Positions 17,504 to 25,526 are shown, numbered from the stretch's first letter. The stretch is DNA of 36,900 nucleotides from Thiobacillus sp. (GCA_019459325.1 JAIBFA010000016.1:1-36900), one strand, 5' to 3'. Translations and numbers: made by a program. Notes: generated by a model not told the origin, from the sequence alone.

Positions 17504-18073
17504 TCATGTTGCATCCCACTTTAGTTTGGCTAGATTCGCAAGCCTGCGAAGAACTTCATTGCATGCCGTTTCAAGTATTCCAAACCGTTGATTCGATAAG
17601 TAGGTGGATTCATGTGCGAGAAGATTGCGATAGCCAATAGCCAGCAGGAATAGCTCCCAGTTGTCCTCACCGAAATATTCCTTGGGCACCTCAACGCCCC
17701 GGAACTTGCAGTACTGTTCAACTAATGTCTGCGTTTTTCTGTTCTTGTATTTTGGGTAACAGGTGCGCAATTCTTCTTTACCTTGGTGCTCAACATGCAT
17801 GGCTAGAGACCGAGCTAAAGCCTCAATCCCACCTACGAGCGTCACAAGGCGATTCGGGTTTGCCCCGGGATCCTCCAAACGTTCGCGAACGCGACCAAGT
17901 CGCTGTCTTGGGGTGGCCGTAATGTATTTATCTCGAAGCTCGTCAAGCTGGTTGCGGAGCTCTTCAATGCTGTTATCGGTCAAGACGATTCCTAACGCTG
18001 AAACGATTTGAACGGAGCTCAAGGGTTCAGCTTCGCATTCTTGCCAGCTATTCAATAACGCCCTCATCCCCAT
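17504..18073 (-). CDS. HEPN-like hypothetical protein
   Basis: 189 residues from the ATG at 18073 (a second ATG at 18067 is equally possible). I do not recognise the full protein. Near the C-terminus LAIGYRNLLAHES contains R149-N-L-L-A-H154, the Rx4H motif (with N after R) typical of HEPN domains, a helical fold common in toxins, antiphage systems and RNA-processing enzymes. The surrounding sequence is predicted mostly helical and mixed in charge (SIEELRNQLDELRDKY near 35-50). The start lies inside the end of the upstream exported protein gene (26-base overlap). Base composition looks clearly more AT-rich than the neighbours, suggesting transfer. There is no adjacent nucleotidyltransferase (MNT) or other antitoxin partner. 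RNase activity is only inference. Confidence 0.6.
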   Translation of the reverse strand: MGMRALLNSWQECEAEPLSSVQIVSALGIVLTDNSIEELRNQLDELRDKYITATPRQRLGRVRERLEDPGANPNRLVTLVGGIEALARSLAMHVEHQGKEELRTCYPKYKNRKTQTLVEQYCKFRGVEVPKEYFGEDNWELFLLAIGYRNLLAHESTYLSNQRFGILETACNEVLRRLANLAKLKWDAT

Positions 18074-18344
18074 GACACGTACACCCCGGCTCCGTGCTAG
18101 TGGAATTGTCGCAACACACGATCTTGCCGGCGCGGCAGCCGCAAATGCCTTTGTGGGCCTTGCAGCAGGCTGTCTGGATCTGGGCGAGTTGCATGACCTT
18201 GGCATTCGCGATGCAGGCCTCGGGTGATATCGATGTCTGCTGTGCGGCAGCAGGCGTGGTGTCCACGGTCGAATCGGCGGCGGCTGGGAGCGCGAAGCCG
18301 ACGGCGACGAATGCGAGCGTGGCGAGCAAAGATGAGATACGCAT
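18048..18344 (-). CDS. Small exported cysteine-rich protein
   Basis: 98 residues. The signal peptide MRISSLLATLAFVAVGFALP continues to AAA at 23, giving a mature exported protein of about 75 residues. The mature part has nine cysteines (44, 60, 61, 68, 70, 77, 78, 88, 90) and H64 and H91 near them, clustered as CCKAHKGICGC, VCCDN and GCTCHG. This density suggests a disulfide-knotted or metal-binding periplasmic protein; no known family name can be given from sequence alone. The ATG at 18344 has AAGGAG seven bases upstream. It lies 54 bases after the MFS transporter gene and overlaps the HEPN-like gene at its end. Confidence 0.75.
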   Translation of the reverse strand: MRISSLLATLAFVAVGFALPAAADSTVDTTPAAAQQTSISPEACIANAKVMQLAQIQTACCKAHKGICGCRAGKIVCCDNSTSTEPGCTCHGDEGVIE

Positions 18345-18398
18345 GACAGTCTCCTTGGGGGAAATAGGCTGCCTCACTATAGCCGATCAGGCGCGGCC

Positions 18399-19559
18399 TC
18401 AGGCATCGCGCAGCAGCAGCCCCAGCATCAGTGCCGCCGCCACCAGGATCGCCGCCAGCAGGGTGAAGGCGCTGCCGTAGCCGGCGACGCCGACTATGAA
18501 GCCGGTGAGCACCGGGCCGATCGACTGGCCGACGTCCATCACCGTGCGCAGCACGCCCATCGACGAGCCGTAGCGGCCGTCCTTCGTGAGGTCGGCGACG
18601 AGCGCGGCGGTGGACGAGGTGACGGTGGCGAAGCCGAGACCGAATACCAGGCTCAGCACCGACAGGCCGATGAAGTTTGGAAAGTAGGGCAGCAGCACGA
18701 CGCTCGCCGCGCCGATCAAGAGGCCCGGCAGGATGACGCGGCGGCGGCCGACGCGGTCGGATACCTTGCCCATCAGCGGCTTGGCGAACACGATGCTGAG
18801 GAGCTGCACGCCGAGGATGACGCCGATCTGCCACGCGGGGATGCCGAGCGAGGACGCGTACAGCGCGAGGAAGGCTTCGATGGCGCCGAACACCAGGTAT
18901 TGCGCCGCCTCCACCGTGCTCACCAGCATGATGCCGCGGTCGCGCAGCACCGTTCTCAGGCTGGACCAGAAATGCGGCAATTCCAGCTTCGCCGTCGACT
19001 TCGGATCGCGGTCTTTAAGCAGCAGGCCCGCCCCCAGCGCCAGCACGCCGGCGATCGCGCAGGCGATGTACACCGCGCCGAAGCTCGCCAGCGAGATCAG
19101 TGCGCCGCCGAGGAAGGGCGCGATGGAGCGGCCGACGATGGTCACCGAGGAATAGGTGGACAGCCGCGCCGCTCGATCTGCCGTATAGCGTTCGGCAATC
19201 GCCGCGCTCGCCACCGTGCCGAAGATCGCGGTGGCGAAGCCGTGGTAGAAGCGCACCGCCATCAGCTGCCAGGCGGTTTCGATCACCAGATAGAGGAAGG
19301 GCGCGGTGGCGAACACGACCAGCGAGGCCAGCAGCACGCGCCGCTTGCCCAGATGGTCCGACAGCGCGCCGGCGGGATAGCTGATGAGCACACCGGGGAT
19401 CGTCGACGCCATGACGATCCAGCCGATTTCGGCCGGCGTGGCGTTGAGCGAGGCGGCGAACAGCGGCAGCACCGGCGTTTTCGACAGCGTGGAGCTGAAG
19501 ATGGCCAGGCCGCCGATGAGCGCGATCAGGACGAAGAAGGAAGGCTGGGCGGGTTTCAT
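18399..19559 (-). CDS. MFS transporter (drug/metabolite efflux type)
   Basis: 386 residues with 12 predicted membrane helices, a major facilitator superfamily carrier of the inner membrane. The loop 2-3 signature appears as GALSDHLGKRRVLL, and its repeat in the second half as GKVSDRVGRRRVIL. The motif-C-like stretch in helix 5 (STYSSVTIVGRSIAPFLGGA) resembles proton-driven antiporters of the multidrug efflux group. The substrate is unknown. It is divergent from the pyruvyl transferase-like gene, with a 97-base gap carrying palindromic and repeated sequence. The small cysteine-rich gene follows downstream and may share its transcript. Confidence 0.9.
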   Translation of the reverse strand: MKPAQPSFFVLIALIGGLAIFSSTLSKTPVLPLFAASLNATPAEIGWIVMASTIPGVLISYPAGALSDHLGKRRVLLASLVVFATAPFLYLVIETAWQLMAVRFYHGFATAIFGTVASAAIAERYTADRAARLSTYSSVTIVGRSIAPFLGGALISLASFGAVYIACAIAGVLALGAGLLLKDRDPKSTAKLELPHFWSSLRTVLRDRGIMLVSTVEAAQYLVFGAIEAFLALYASSLGIPAWQIGVILGVQLLSIVFAKPLMGKVSDRVGRRRVILPGLLIGAASVVLLPYFPNFIGLSVLSLVFGLGFATVTSSTAALVADLTKDGRYGSSMGVLRTVMDVGQSIGPVLTGFIVGVAGYGSAFTLLAAILVAAALMLGLLLRDA

Positions 19560-19581
19560 CGGGTGGGGGTGTTGGTTTTTT

Positions 19582-19632
19582 TGCGAATGTAGTGCGAAAT
19601 CGCGCCACGTGCGAAAAAATCATGCGCATGAT
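19582..19632. promoter_or_regulatory. Palindrome and TGCGAA repeats between divergent genes
   Basis: The 97-base gap between the MFS gene and the pyruvyl transferase-like gene contains a perfect 14-bp palindrome ATCATGCGCATGAT (19619-19632) and three direct copies of TGCGAA (19582, 19593, 19610). These are good candidates for regulator binding controlling one or both genes. No promoter boxes stand out with confidence. Confidence 0.4.
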
Positions 19633-19656
19633 GTTCACGCCCTTTTCATCCAGACC

Positions 19657-20853
19657 ATGCAGACGATGAATGCGAGTGTTCCGCCGGTCCTGTTCGGTGC
19701 CTTCGACCGCCACAATTTCGGCGACCTGCTGTTTCCGCATCTGCTGACAGCGCTGCTGCCGGGGCGGGCGTTCGAATGCTGCGGACTGGCGGGGCGCGAT
19801 CTGCGGGCCTTCGGCGGCCATCGGGTGACGCCGCTTCCGTCGCGCCCGGCGCACCTGATCCACGCCGGCGGCGAGCTGCTGACCTGTACCGCCTGGCAGG
19901 CCGCCGTCATGTTGCTCGATCCGGCCGCGGCCACGGAAGCCGTCGCGCGCTACGACGCCCATCCGGCAGCGGGGGCCGTGTGGGCGGCGCGCCAGCTCGG
20001 CACGGCGCGAATCATGCCCTACGTCGTCGGGCACGATGTACTGGCGCCGGGGGGCAAGCTGATTTTCAACGCCGTCGGCGGCGTGGAGTGGAATGCACTG
20101 TCCTCCGCGCAGCGGGACGACGTGAAGGCGGCGCTGCGGCAGGCGGACTGGCTCAGCGTGCGCGACCACGTCACCCAGGCCGCGCTGCGGGCGGAGGGGA
20201 TCGAGGCGCCGCTGTGCCCCGACCCGGCGGTGATGGTGGAAGCGTGCTTCGGCGAGGTGATACGCCGGCACCGGCAGCAGGGCGCGGTGAAGGCGATCCG
20301 CGACGCTTTCCCGCAGGGCTATTTGGCATGCCAGTTCAGCGCGGATTTTTCCGACGACGCCAGCCTCGATGCACTGGCGCGGGGCCTGTCGCGGGTGGCT
20401 GCGGCGACGGGACTGGGCGTGGCGCTGTTCCGCGCCGGCGCGGCGCCGTGGCACGACGATCCGGCGCTCTACGAAAAGCTGCAGCGCCGGCTGCCGACCG
20501 GCACCGCGCAGCTATTTCCGTCGCTGCATCTGTGGGACATCTGCGCGCTGATCGCCGCCAGCCGCGGCACGGTCGGCAGCAGCCTGCACGGCCGCATTGT
20601 CGCGCTGGCTTACGGCCTTCCGCGCGTGAGCCTGGTGCCGCCGCAGCAGGGCGGACGACCCGACAAGCGGACCGCCTTTGCCGAAACCTGGGAGCCGGAC
20701 GTGGTGCCGCGCGGCGTGGCGCTCGACCGCATCGAGGCCGCGGCGCTGCAGGCGCTGGCGGTTCCCGCCGAGGTGCTGCGCGAGAATGCGGCCAGCCTGC
20801 GCGCGCGCTACGTGCAAAGCCAGGCGCAGTGGACCGGCCTGCTGGCGCCATGA
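19657..20853 (+). CDS. Polysaccharide pyruvyl transferase-family protein
   Basis: 398 residues from the ATG at 19657 (a second ATG at 19666 is possible). It resembles the PF04230 family: N-terminal GAFDRHNFGDLLFPHLL, then HAGGELLTC, a middle DWLSVRDHVTQAALR, PDPAV, and the C-terminal hallmark GTVGSSLHGRIVALAYGLP. Enzymes of this family (for example CsaB) add pyruvate ketals to cell-wall or exopolysaccharide sugars using phosphoenolpyruvate. There is no signal peptide, so it should act in the cytoplasm. No glycan cluster surrounds it, which is unusual for the family. Its stop overlaps an in-frame ATG (20850) of the Lon-family gene. Family placement is fairly sure; the acceptor is unknown. Confidence 0.8.
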   Translation: MQTMNASVPPVLFGAFDRHNFGDLLFPHLLTALLPGRAFECCGLAGRDLRAFGGHRVTPLPSRPAHLIHAGGELLTCTAWQAAVMLLDPAAATEAVARYDAHPAAGAVWAARQLGTARIMPYVVGHDVLAPGGKLIFNAVGGVEWNALSSAQRDDVKAALRQADWLSVRDHVTQAALRAEGIEAPLCPDPAVMVEACFGEVIRRHRQQGAVKAIRDAFPQGYLACQFSADFSDDASLDALARGLSRVAAATGLGVALFRAGAAPWHDDPALYEKLQRRLPTGTAQLFPSLHLWDICALIAASRGTVGSSLHGRIVALAYGLPRVSLVPPQQGGRPDKRTAFAETWEPDVVPRGVALDRIEAAALQALAVPAEVLRENAASLRARYVQSQAQWTGLLAP

Positions 20854-20915
20854 ATCAGGCTGGCCGGCCGGTCTTGCGCAATAATCCAAACACTACAAAA
20901 AGCCTGAAACCCACT

Positions 20916-23357
20916 ATGCCGATTGCCATCCTGTCTCCCGCCGATCTTCGCCTGACCCTCGACCCTGCCTCGCTGGGATTTGCGGACACCTCCGAATTGA
21001 TCGCGGAACCGCTGCCGTGGATCGGCCAGGCGCGGGCTGAGGCGGCCGCCCGTTTCGGCCTCGGCATGGACCAGCCCAACTACAACCTGTTCGTGCTGGG
21101 CGAGGTGGGCAGCGGCCGGACTTCCCTGCTCAAGCAGGCGATGCACGCGGTCGCGGCGAACAAGCGGGTGCCGCCCGACCTCTGCTATCTGCACAACTTC
21201 GACGCGCCCGAGCGGCCGCTGGCTCTGCGCCTGCCGGCCGGCGAGGGCCGGCTGCTGCGGCAGTCGCTGGCGCAGGCGGTGAAGACGCTGCAAAGCGAAA
21301 TTCCCCAGCGGCTGGACGGGCAGGATTACAAGGCCGAGAGCGAGCGTATCGAGAAGGCCTGGAAGGACGACGTGGCGCAGCATTACGCCGAGCTGACGAC
21401 GTTTGCCGAGACGCGCAGCTTTTCGCTGCACCGCGAGGCCGGGCGCATGGTGTTCACGCTTACGGGCAAGAAGGGGCAGGCGCTGACCGAGGACGAGGTG
21501 CTGGCGCTGCCGAAGGCGCGTCGGGCCGAAGTGGAGCAGGCTGAACAGGAGCTGCGCGCCGAAATCACCCGCTACATCGAGAAGACCCAGCCACTGGAGC
21601 GCGCGATGAACGAGGCGCTGGCGGCGCTGCGGCGGCAGGTGGTGAAGCCGCTCGTCGAGCGCGAACTGCAGGCGATTCGTGCAGGATTGAAAAAGCAGAT
21701 CAAGGACGCCGCCAAGCTCAATGCCTGGCTCGACGCGCTGGAACAGGACGTGTTCGACAATCTGGAACTGTTCACTGGCGGCGAGGACGACGAGGGCGGG
21801 CAGGAGGCCCTGCAGATGGTGCTGGCGCGCTACCGCGTCAACCTGGTGGTCGACAACGGCGGGCTGACCGGTGCGCCGGTGATCGTCGAGGACAACCCGC
21901 TGTTCCGCGCGCTGTTCGGCAGCATCGAATACCAGTCCGAGAACGACGTGCTGATGACCGACTTCTCGCGCATCCGCGCCGGCAGCCTGCTGCAGGCACA
22001 CGGCGGTTTTCTGATGCTGCACCTGCAGGACGTGCTGGCCGATCCGCTGGTGTGGGAGAAGCTGCGGCGCTTCTTGCGCAGCGGGCGGCTGCAGATCGAG
22101 GAGCCGGGCGTATCGTTCTCGCCGATCGCCGCGGTTTCGCTGGTGCCGGAGGCAGTCGATGTCGACGTCAAGCTGGTGCTGGTCGGCTCTCGCGAGCAGT
22201 ACTACGAGCTGCAGGAAGCGGCGCCGGAATTCGCCCGGCATTTCCGCGCCAAGGTCGATTTCGCCGACAGCTTCGTCGCCAACGCGGACACCCGACGCGC
22301 CTCGGCGATTTTCGTCGCCCATGCCTGTCGCGAGCATGGCCTGCCGCATTTTTCGGCGGCGGCGGTGGCGCGCCTGCTCGAGGAATCGCACCGCGAGGCC
22401 GCCGACCAGACGCGCGAGAGCGCGATTTTCGCCCGCACCGAGGCGCTGGTGATGGAAAGTGCGGCGATCTGCCGCGCGCGCGGGCCGGGTCTGGTGACGG
22501 TGGCGGACGTCGAGGCGGCGCTTGCGGCGCACACCGCGCGGCACGATTACCCCGAGCAGCGCCTGCGCGAGGAAATCGCCGAGGGTGACGTGCTGATCGA
22601 GCTGCATGGCGAGCGGGTGGGCCAGGTCAACGGCCTCACCCAGATCGACCTCGGCGATGCCCGCTTCGGCCTGCCGGTGCGGCTGTCCGCGCGCACCTAT
22701 GCCGGCGAGGACGGCCTGCTCAACATCGAGCGCGAGGTGGAACTGTCCGGGCCGATCCACGACAAGGGCGTGTTCATCCTGCAGAACTATCTGGCGGGAC
22801 TGTTTGCGCATCTGGCGCCGCTCTCGCTCAACGCCTCGATCGTGTTCGAGCAGCAATACCACGAGGTGGAAGGCGACTCCGCCTCCTGTGCCGAACTCTA
22901 CGCGCTGCTGTCGGCGCTGTCCGGCCTGCCCCTCAAACAGGGCATCGCCGTGACCGGCGCGGTCAACCAGCACGGGGAAATACTGCCGGTGGGCGCCATC
23001 AACGAAAAGATCGAGGGCTGGTTCCGCGTCTGCGAGGCCGCCGGGCTGGACGGCAGCCAGGGCGTGCTGATCCCGACGCGCAACCGCCGCCACCTGATGC
23101 TGGCGCCGCGGCTGGTGGAGGCGGTGGCTGCGGGGCGCTTCCATATCCATGCTGCCGACCACGTGAGCGAGGGCCTCGAGCTCCTGGCCGGCGTGGCGGC
23201 GGGCGAACCCGACGCAGCGGGGCACTACCCCCACGCCAGCGTGCTGGGGCACGCGCAGGACACCCTGCTCGCGTATCGCCGCGCCTGCCAGCAGCTGGAA
23301 CACCCCAAGCCGCCGCGCCGGCATTTCCGTGCAGGCGACCGGCCGCAGCGGCGATAG
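20916..23357 (+). CDS. Lon-family (LonC/YcbZ-like) ATP-dependent protease
   Basis: 813 residues. The N-terminal half is an AAA domain split by a long helical insert (about 110-290): Walker A-like GEVGSGRTS (62-70) has R68 where lysine is usual. Downstream is GGFLMLHLQDVL with a Walker B-like role (363-374), and then ARHFRAKVDF. The C-terminal Lon protease domain (about 550-760) has the Ser-Lys dyad: S655 in EGDSASCAEL and K698 in INEKIEGWF. The 43-residue spacing equals that of E. coli Lon. The family is cytosolic, degrading or processing unfolded substrates. The ATG at 20916 gives the family N-terminus; an in-frame ATG at 20850 overlaps the preceding stop. The lack of an N-terminal substrate domain separates it from canonical lon. 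Confidence 0.88.
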   Translation: MPIAILSPADLRLTLDPASLGFADTSELIAEPLPWIGQARAEAAARFGLGMDQPNYNLFVLGEVGSGRTSLLKQAMHAVAANKRVPPDLCYLHNFDAPERPLALRLPAGEGRLLRQSLAQAVKTLQSEIPQRLDGQDYKAESERIEKAWKDDVAQHYAELTTFAETRSFSLHREAGRMVFTLTGKKGQALTEDEVLALPKARRAEVEQAEQELRAEITRYIEKTQPLERAMNEALAALRRQVVKPLVERELQAIRAGLKKQIKDAAKLNAWLDALEQDVFDNLELFTGGEDDEGGQEALQMVLARYRVNLVVDNGGLTGAPVIVEDNPLFRALFGSIEYQSENDVLMTDFSRIRAGSLLQAHGGFLMLHLQDVLADPLVWEKLRRFLRSGRLQIEEPGVSFSPIAAVSLVPEAVDVDVKLVLVGSREQYYELQEAAPEFARHFRAKVDFADSFVANADTRRASAIFVAHACREHGLPHFSAAAVARLLEESHREAADQTRESAIFARTEALVMESAAICRARGPGLVTVADVEAALAAHTARHDYPEQRLREEIAEGDVLIELHGERVGQVNGLTQIDLGDARFGLPVRLSARTYAGEDGLLNIEREVELSGPIHDKGVFILQNYLAGLFAHLAPLSLNASIVFEQQYHEVEGDSASCAELYALLSALSGLPLKQGIAVTGAVNQHGEILPVGAINEKIEGWFRVCEAAGLDGSQGVLIPTRNRRHLMLAPRLVEAVAAGRFHIHAADHVSEGLELLAGVAAGEPDAAGHYPHASVLGHAQDTLLAYRRACQQLEHPKPPRRHFRAGDRPQRR

Positions 23358-23376
23358 CATCTGCGGGTGGACGGCG

Positions 23377-23401
23377 TTGGACTATAGTGAAAATCGTCCA
23401 A
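23377..23401. promoter_or_regulatory. Inverted repeat upstream of the YbaK-like gene
   Basis: TTGGAC (23377-23382) and GTCCAA (23396-23401) form a perfect 6-bp dyad with a 13-base spacer that contains TATAGT (23383-23388), a possible -10 box. A -35 is not clear. It may be an operator or a leader hairpin. Confidence 0.25.
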
Positions 23402-23422
23402 TCGTTTTGCAAGGAGCCGATC

Positions 23423-23905
23423 ATGAAAGCACTGCATCGCATGGAACGTTTTCTAGATGAGCACATGATTCCGTTTGACCTTGTGGTGCACCCCCACAGC
23501 CAGACCAGCGTCGAAACCGCTCGAGCGACAGGGGTTCCGCCCAACCGGGTCGCCAAGGGCGTACTGCTCGACGGCATCGGCTGCCAGATGGTGGCGATGA
23601 TCCCGGCCGATCAGGAGGTTCATCTCGGCAAGCTGGGGCTGGATCATGGCGTCGAGTTCAGCTTGGCGGACGAGGCCAGCGTGAGCCGCCTGTTCAGCGA
23701 ATGCGCGCCCGGCGTGGTGCCGGGGCTGCCGAACGCCTGGGGGGTGGAAATGGTGTGGGACGACGATCTGATGGCGCAGCCGGATATCTACCTGGAAGCC
23801 GGCGATCATGAACGCCTGCTGCATATCGAAACCCGCTACCTGCGCGAGGTGTTCGGCGACGCCCCGCACTGCCATTTCAGCCAGCCGCGGATGTCGCATC
23901 ACTGA
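23423..23905 (+). CDS. YbaK/EbsC-type aminoacyl-tRNA deacylase
   Basis: 160 residues with the YbaK/ProX-like editing fold, which clears mischarged aminoacyl-tRNA in trans. Signs of the family: ERFLDEHMIPFDLVVHPHSQTSVETA at the N-terminus, the conserved lysine region RVAKGVLL (near 49-55), and the central GVVPGLPNAWG loop (near 96-106). The ATG at 23423 has AAGGAG about 6 bases upstream; an in-frame start 36 bases earlier was rejected. It follows the Lon-family gene by 65 bases and probably has its own control region. The specific amino acid edited (Cys-tRNA-Pro, Ala-tRNA-Pro or other) cannot be read from the sequence. Confidence 0.85.
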   Translation: MKALHRMERFLDEHMIPFDLVVHPHSQTSVETARATGVPPNRVAKGVLLDGIGCQMVAMIPADQEVHLGKLGLDHGVEFSLADEASVSRLFSECAPGVVPGLPNAWGVEMVWDDDLMAQPDIYLEAGDHERLLHIETRYLREVFGDAPHCHFSQPRMSHH

Positions 23906-24026
23906 GCGGCAGGCTTACGACTGCGCCATCATCAAGAAGGCGCTGTCCGGGTTTTGCGGGGTGTGATATGAATAGGGCAGGCGCCAGATGCGCTGAACGA
24001 TTCCCTGTCCTGACTGTCTTCATGCC

Positions 24027-24551
24027 GTGAACCGAAACGCTTCCGACAATCCACATCACCGCCTGGGGCGGGGGATGGCCCTGGCCGCCAGCCTGCTGAT
24101 GCTGGGAATGTTCTATCTCTATTTCGACAGCAGCCTGCAGGCGCGCAACAACCCCAACCGCCAGCTGCAGATCGCGCCGGGCGCCAAGCTGGTGCTGAAG
24201 CGCAGCCACGATGGCCATTACGTCTTTCCGGGCGCGATCAACGGCCAGCCGGTTACCTTCCTGCTCGACACCGGCGCCACGCTGGTGTCGGTGCCGGCGC
24301 ATCTGGCGGGCGAACTGGGTCTGAAGGCGGGCGCGTATCAGCAGGCCATCACCGCCAACGGCACGGTGACGACCCGTGCCACCCGCCTGGATGCGCTGGC
24401 GTTCGGCCCCTTTCGTCTGCACGGCGTGCCCGCCAGTCTCAACCCTGGCATACGCGGCGACCAGGTGTTGCTGGGGATGAGTGCGCTGAAACATCTGGAG
24501 TTCACCCAGCGCGGCGACACGCTGGTGTTGCGACCGCTCAGCGATGGGTGA
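24027..24551 (+). CDS. Membrane-anchored retropepsin-like aspartic protease (clan AA, TIGR02281-like)
   Basis: 174 residues from a GTG at 24027. One membrane helix (17-34) anchors the protein, with the catalytic domain outside the cytoplasm. The single active-site motif FLLDTGATLVSVP (near 83-95, Asp of DTGAT) marks the retropepsin-like family, where two subunits form the active site as a homodimer. The LLGMSALKHLEF stretch near the end is the family's flap-side signature. An ATG at 24075 in frame could be the true start and would still keep the helix. The gene lies directly upstream of the cold-shock gene, which has its own promoter. Physiological substrate unknown. Confidence 0.82.
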   Translation: MNRNASDNPHHRLGRGMALAASLLMLGMFYLYFDSSLQARNNPNRQLQIAPGAKLVLKRSHDGHYVFPGAINGQPVTFLLDTGATLVSVPAHLAGELGLKAGAYQQAITANGTVTTRATRLDALAFGPFRLHGVPASLNPGIRGDQVLLGMSALKHLEFTQRGDTLVLRPLSDG

Positions 24552-24559
24552 CAAATTTC

Positions 24560-24588
24560 TTGGTTATTCTGTTTATGTGTGCTATTAA
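24560..24588 (+). promoter_or_regulatory. Promoter of the cold-shock gene
   Basis: TTGGTT (24560-24565), 17-bp spacer, TATTAA (24583-24588), with TGC directly before the -10 making an extended -10. Transcription would start near 24595, leaving an AT-rich leader of about 108 bases before the ATG at 24703. Long leaders are usual for csp messages and help control stability and cold-dependent translation. Confidence 0.62.
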
Positions 24589-24702
24589 TGCAGCATCTGT
24601 TGGATTCAAGCTTTAAATTGCGGTACCTCTGGTAAGCGTTTTCCTTGAAATTCGATCGATAGAGCATGTCGCTCAATTTTTTTTAGATAGATAGGAAACA
24701 AG

Positions 24703-24909
24703 ATGGAAACGGGTACTGTTAAGTGGTTCAACGATGCAAAAGGTTTTGGTTTCATCACCCCGGATAACGGCGGCGAGGATCTCTTTGCACATTTCTCTGC
24801 AATCAATTCCAGCGGCTTCAAGTCCCTGCAGGAAAACCAGAAAGTCAGCTTCGAAGTGACGACTGGCCCCAAGGGCAAGCAAGCTTCCAACATCCAGATC
24901 GTTTCGTAA
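24703..24909 (+). CDS. Cold-shock protein (CspA family)
   Basis: 68 residues, one complete cold-shock domain and nothing else. The RNA-binding motifs are RNP1 KGFGFI (13-18) and RNP2 LFAHF (27-31). The opening [17 protein letters not shown] is typical. These proteins bind single-stranded RNA and melt hairpins, often at low temperature or in stationary phase. The gene has its own extended -10 promoter, a long AT-rich leader and a strong terminator, so it is a single-gene transcript. AGGAAAC upstream serves as the ribosome site. The paralogue (cspA, cspD or cspE) cannot be told from one copy. Confidence 0.97.
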   Translation: METGTVKWFNDAKGFGFITPDNGGEDLFAHFSAINSSGFKSLQENQKVSFEVTTGPKGKQASNIQIVS

Positions 24910-24930
24910 TTTTTACGATCTGATGTGAAA

Positions 24931-24955
24931 AACCCCGGTTCGCCGGGGTTTTTTT
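24931..24955 (+). terminator. Rho-independent terminator of the cold-shock gene
   Basis: Perfect 8-bp stem AACCCCGG/CCGGGGTT with TTCG loop (24931-24950), followed by a T run to 24955, 21 bases after the csp stop codon. Confidence 0.93.
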
Positions 24956-24982
24956 ATTGCTGAATTTCAAGTGTGAACACCC

Positions 24983-25525
24983 ATGGCGCTTAAAGCCACG
25001 ATCTACAAAGCCGACCTGCAGATTGCCGACATGGACCGGCACGTCTACGGCGACCATGCACTGACCATCGCGCGCCATCCCTCCGAAACCGACGAACGCA
25101 TGATGGCACGGGTGCTGGCCTATGCGCTTTACGCCCAGGACGGCATCGCCTTCACCAAGGGCCTGTTCGACGTCGACGAGCCGGAAGTGTGGGTGAAGAA
25201 CCTGGCCGGCGAGATCACCCTGTGGATCGACCTCGGCCAGCCCGACGACGCGCGCATCCGCCGCGCCTGCAGCCGCGCCGACCAGGTCGTGGTGCTGTGC
25301 TACAGCAGCAGCTGCGAGGTGTGGTGGAAGCAGATTGCCAGCAAGCTCACGCGCTTTGCCAATCTGACCGTGCTGCAGCTGCCCGCCGACACCAGCCAGG
25401 CGCTGGCCGCGCTGGCCGAACGCAGCATGCGCCTGCAGTGCATGGTGCAGGACGGCGAAATCTGGATGAATACGGACACACAGAGCGTACCGGTGAAGCT
25501 GATTTCCCTGCAAGCGACCGCCTGA
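24983..25525 (+). CDS. yaeQ: YaeQ family protein
   Basis: 180 residues, the full length of the YaeQ family. Recognisable stretches are the start MALKATIYKADLQIADMDR, the HPSETDERMMARVLAYALY helix, and the core LWIDLGQPDDARIRRACSRAD with a strand-rich middle. YaeQ has a PD-(D/E)XK nuclease-like fold, and E. coli YaeQ was linked to suppression of RfaH loss; its biochemical role is unclear. The start ATG at 24983 lies 28 bases after the csp terminator T run. The gene converges on the lipoprotein gene with only one base between their ends. Confidence 0.93.
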   Translation: MALKATIYKADLQIADMDRHVYGDHALTIARHPSETDERMMARVLAYALYAQDGIAFTKGLFDVDEPEVWVKNLAGEITLWIDLGQPDDARIRRACSRADQVVVLCYSSSCEVWWKQIASKLTRFANLTVLQLPADTSQALAALAERSMRLQCMVQDGEIWMNTDTQSVPVKLISLQATA

Positions 25526-25526
25526 G

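Noticed and set aside
20808-23360. An 850-codon open frame antisense to the Lon-family gene
   Set aside because: High GC content leaves long antisense frames open; the sense frame has an intact Lon active site and domain order, and the antisense product shows no recognisable motif.
24606-24893. Short open frames antisense to the cold-shock gene
   Set aside because: The sense gene has promoter, ribosome site and terminator; the antisense frames have no ribosome site or motif.
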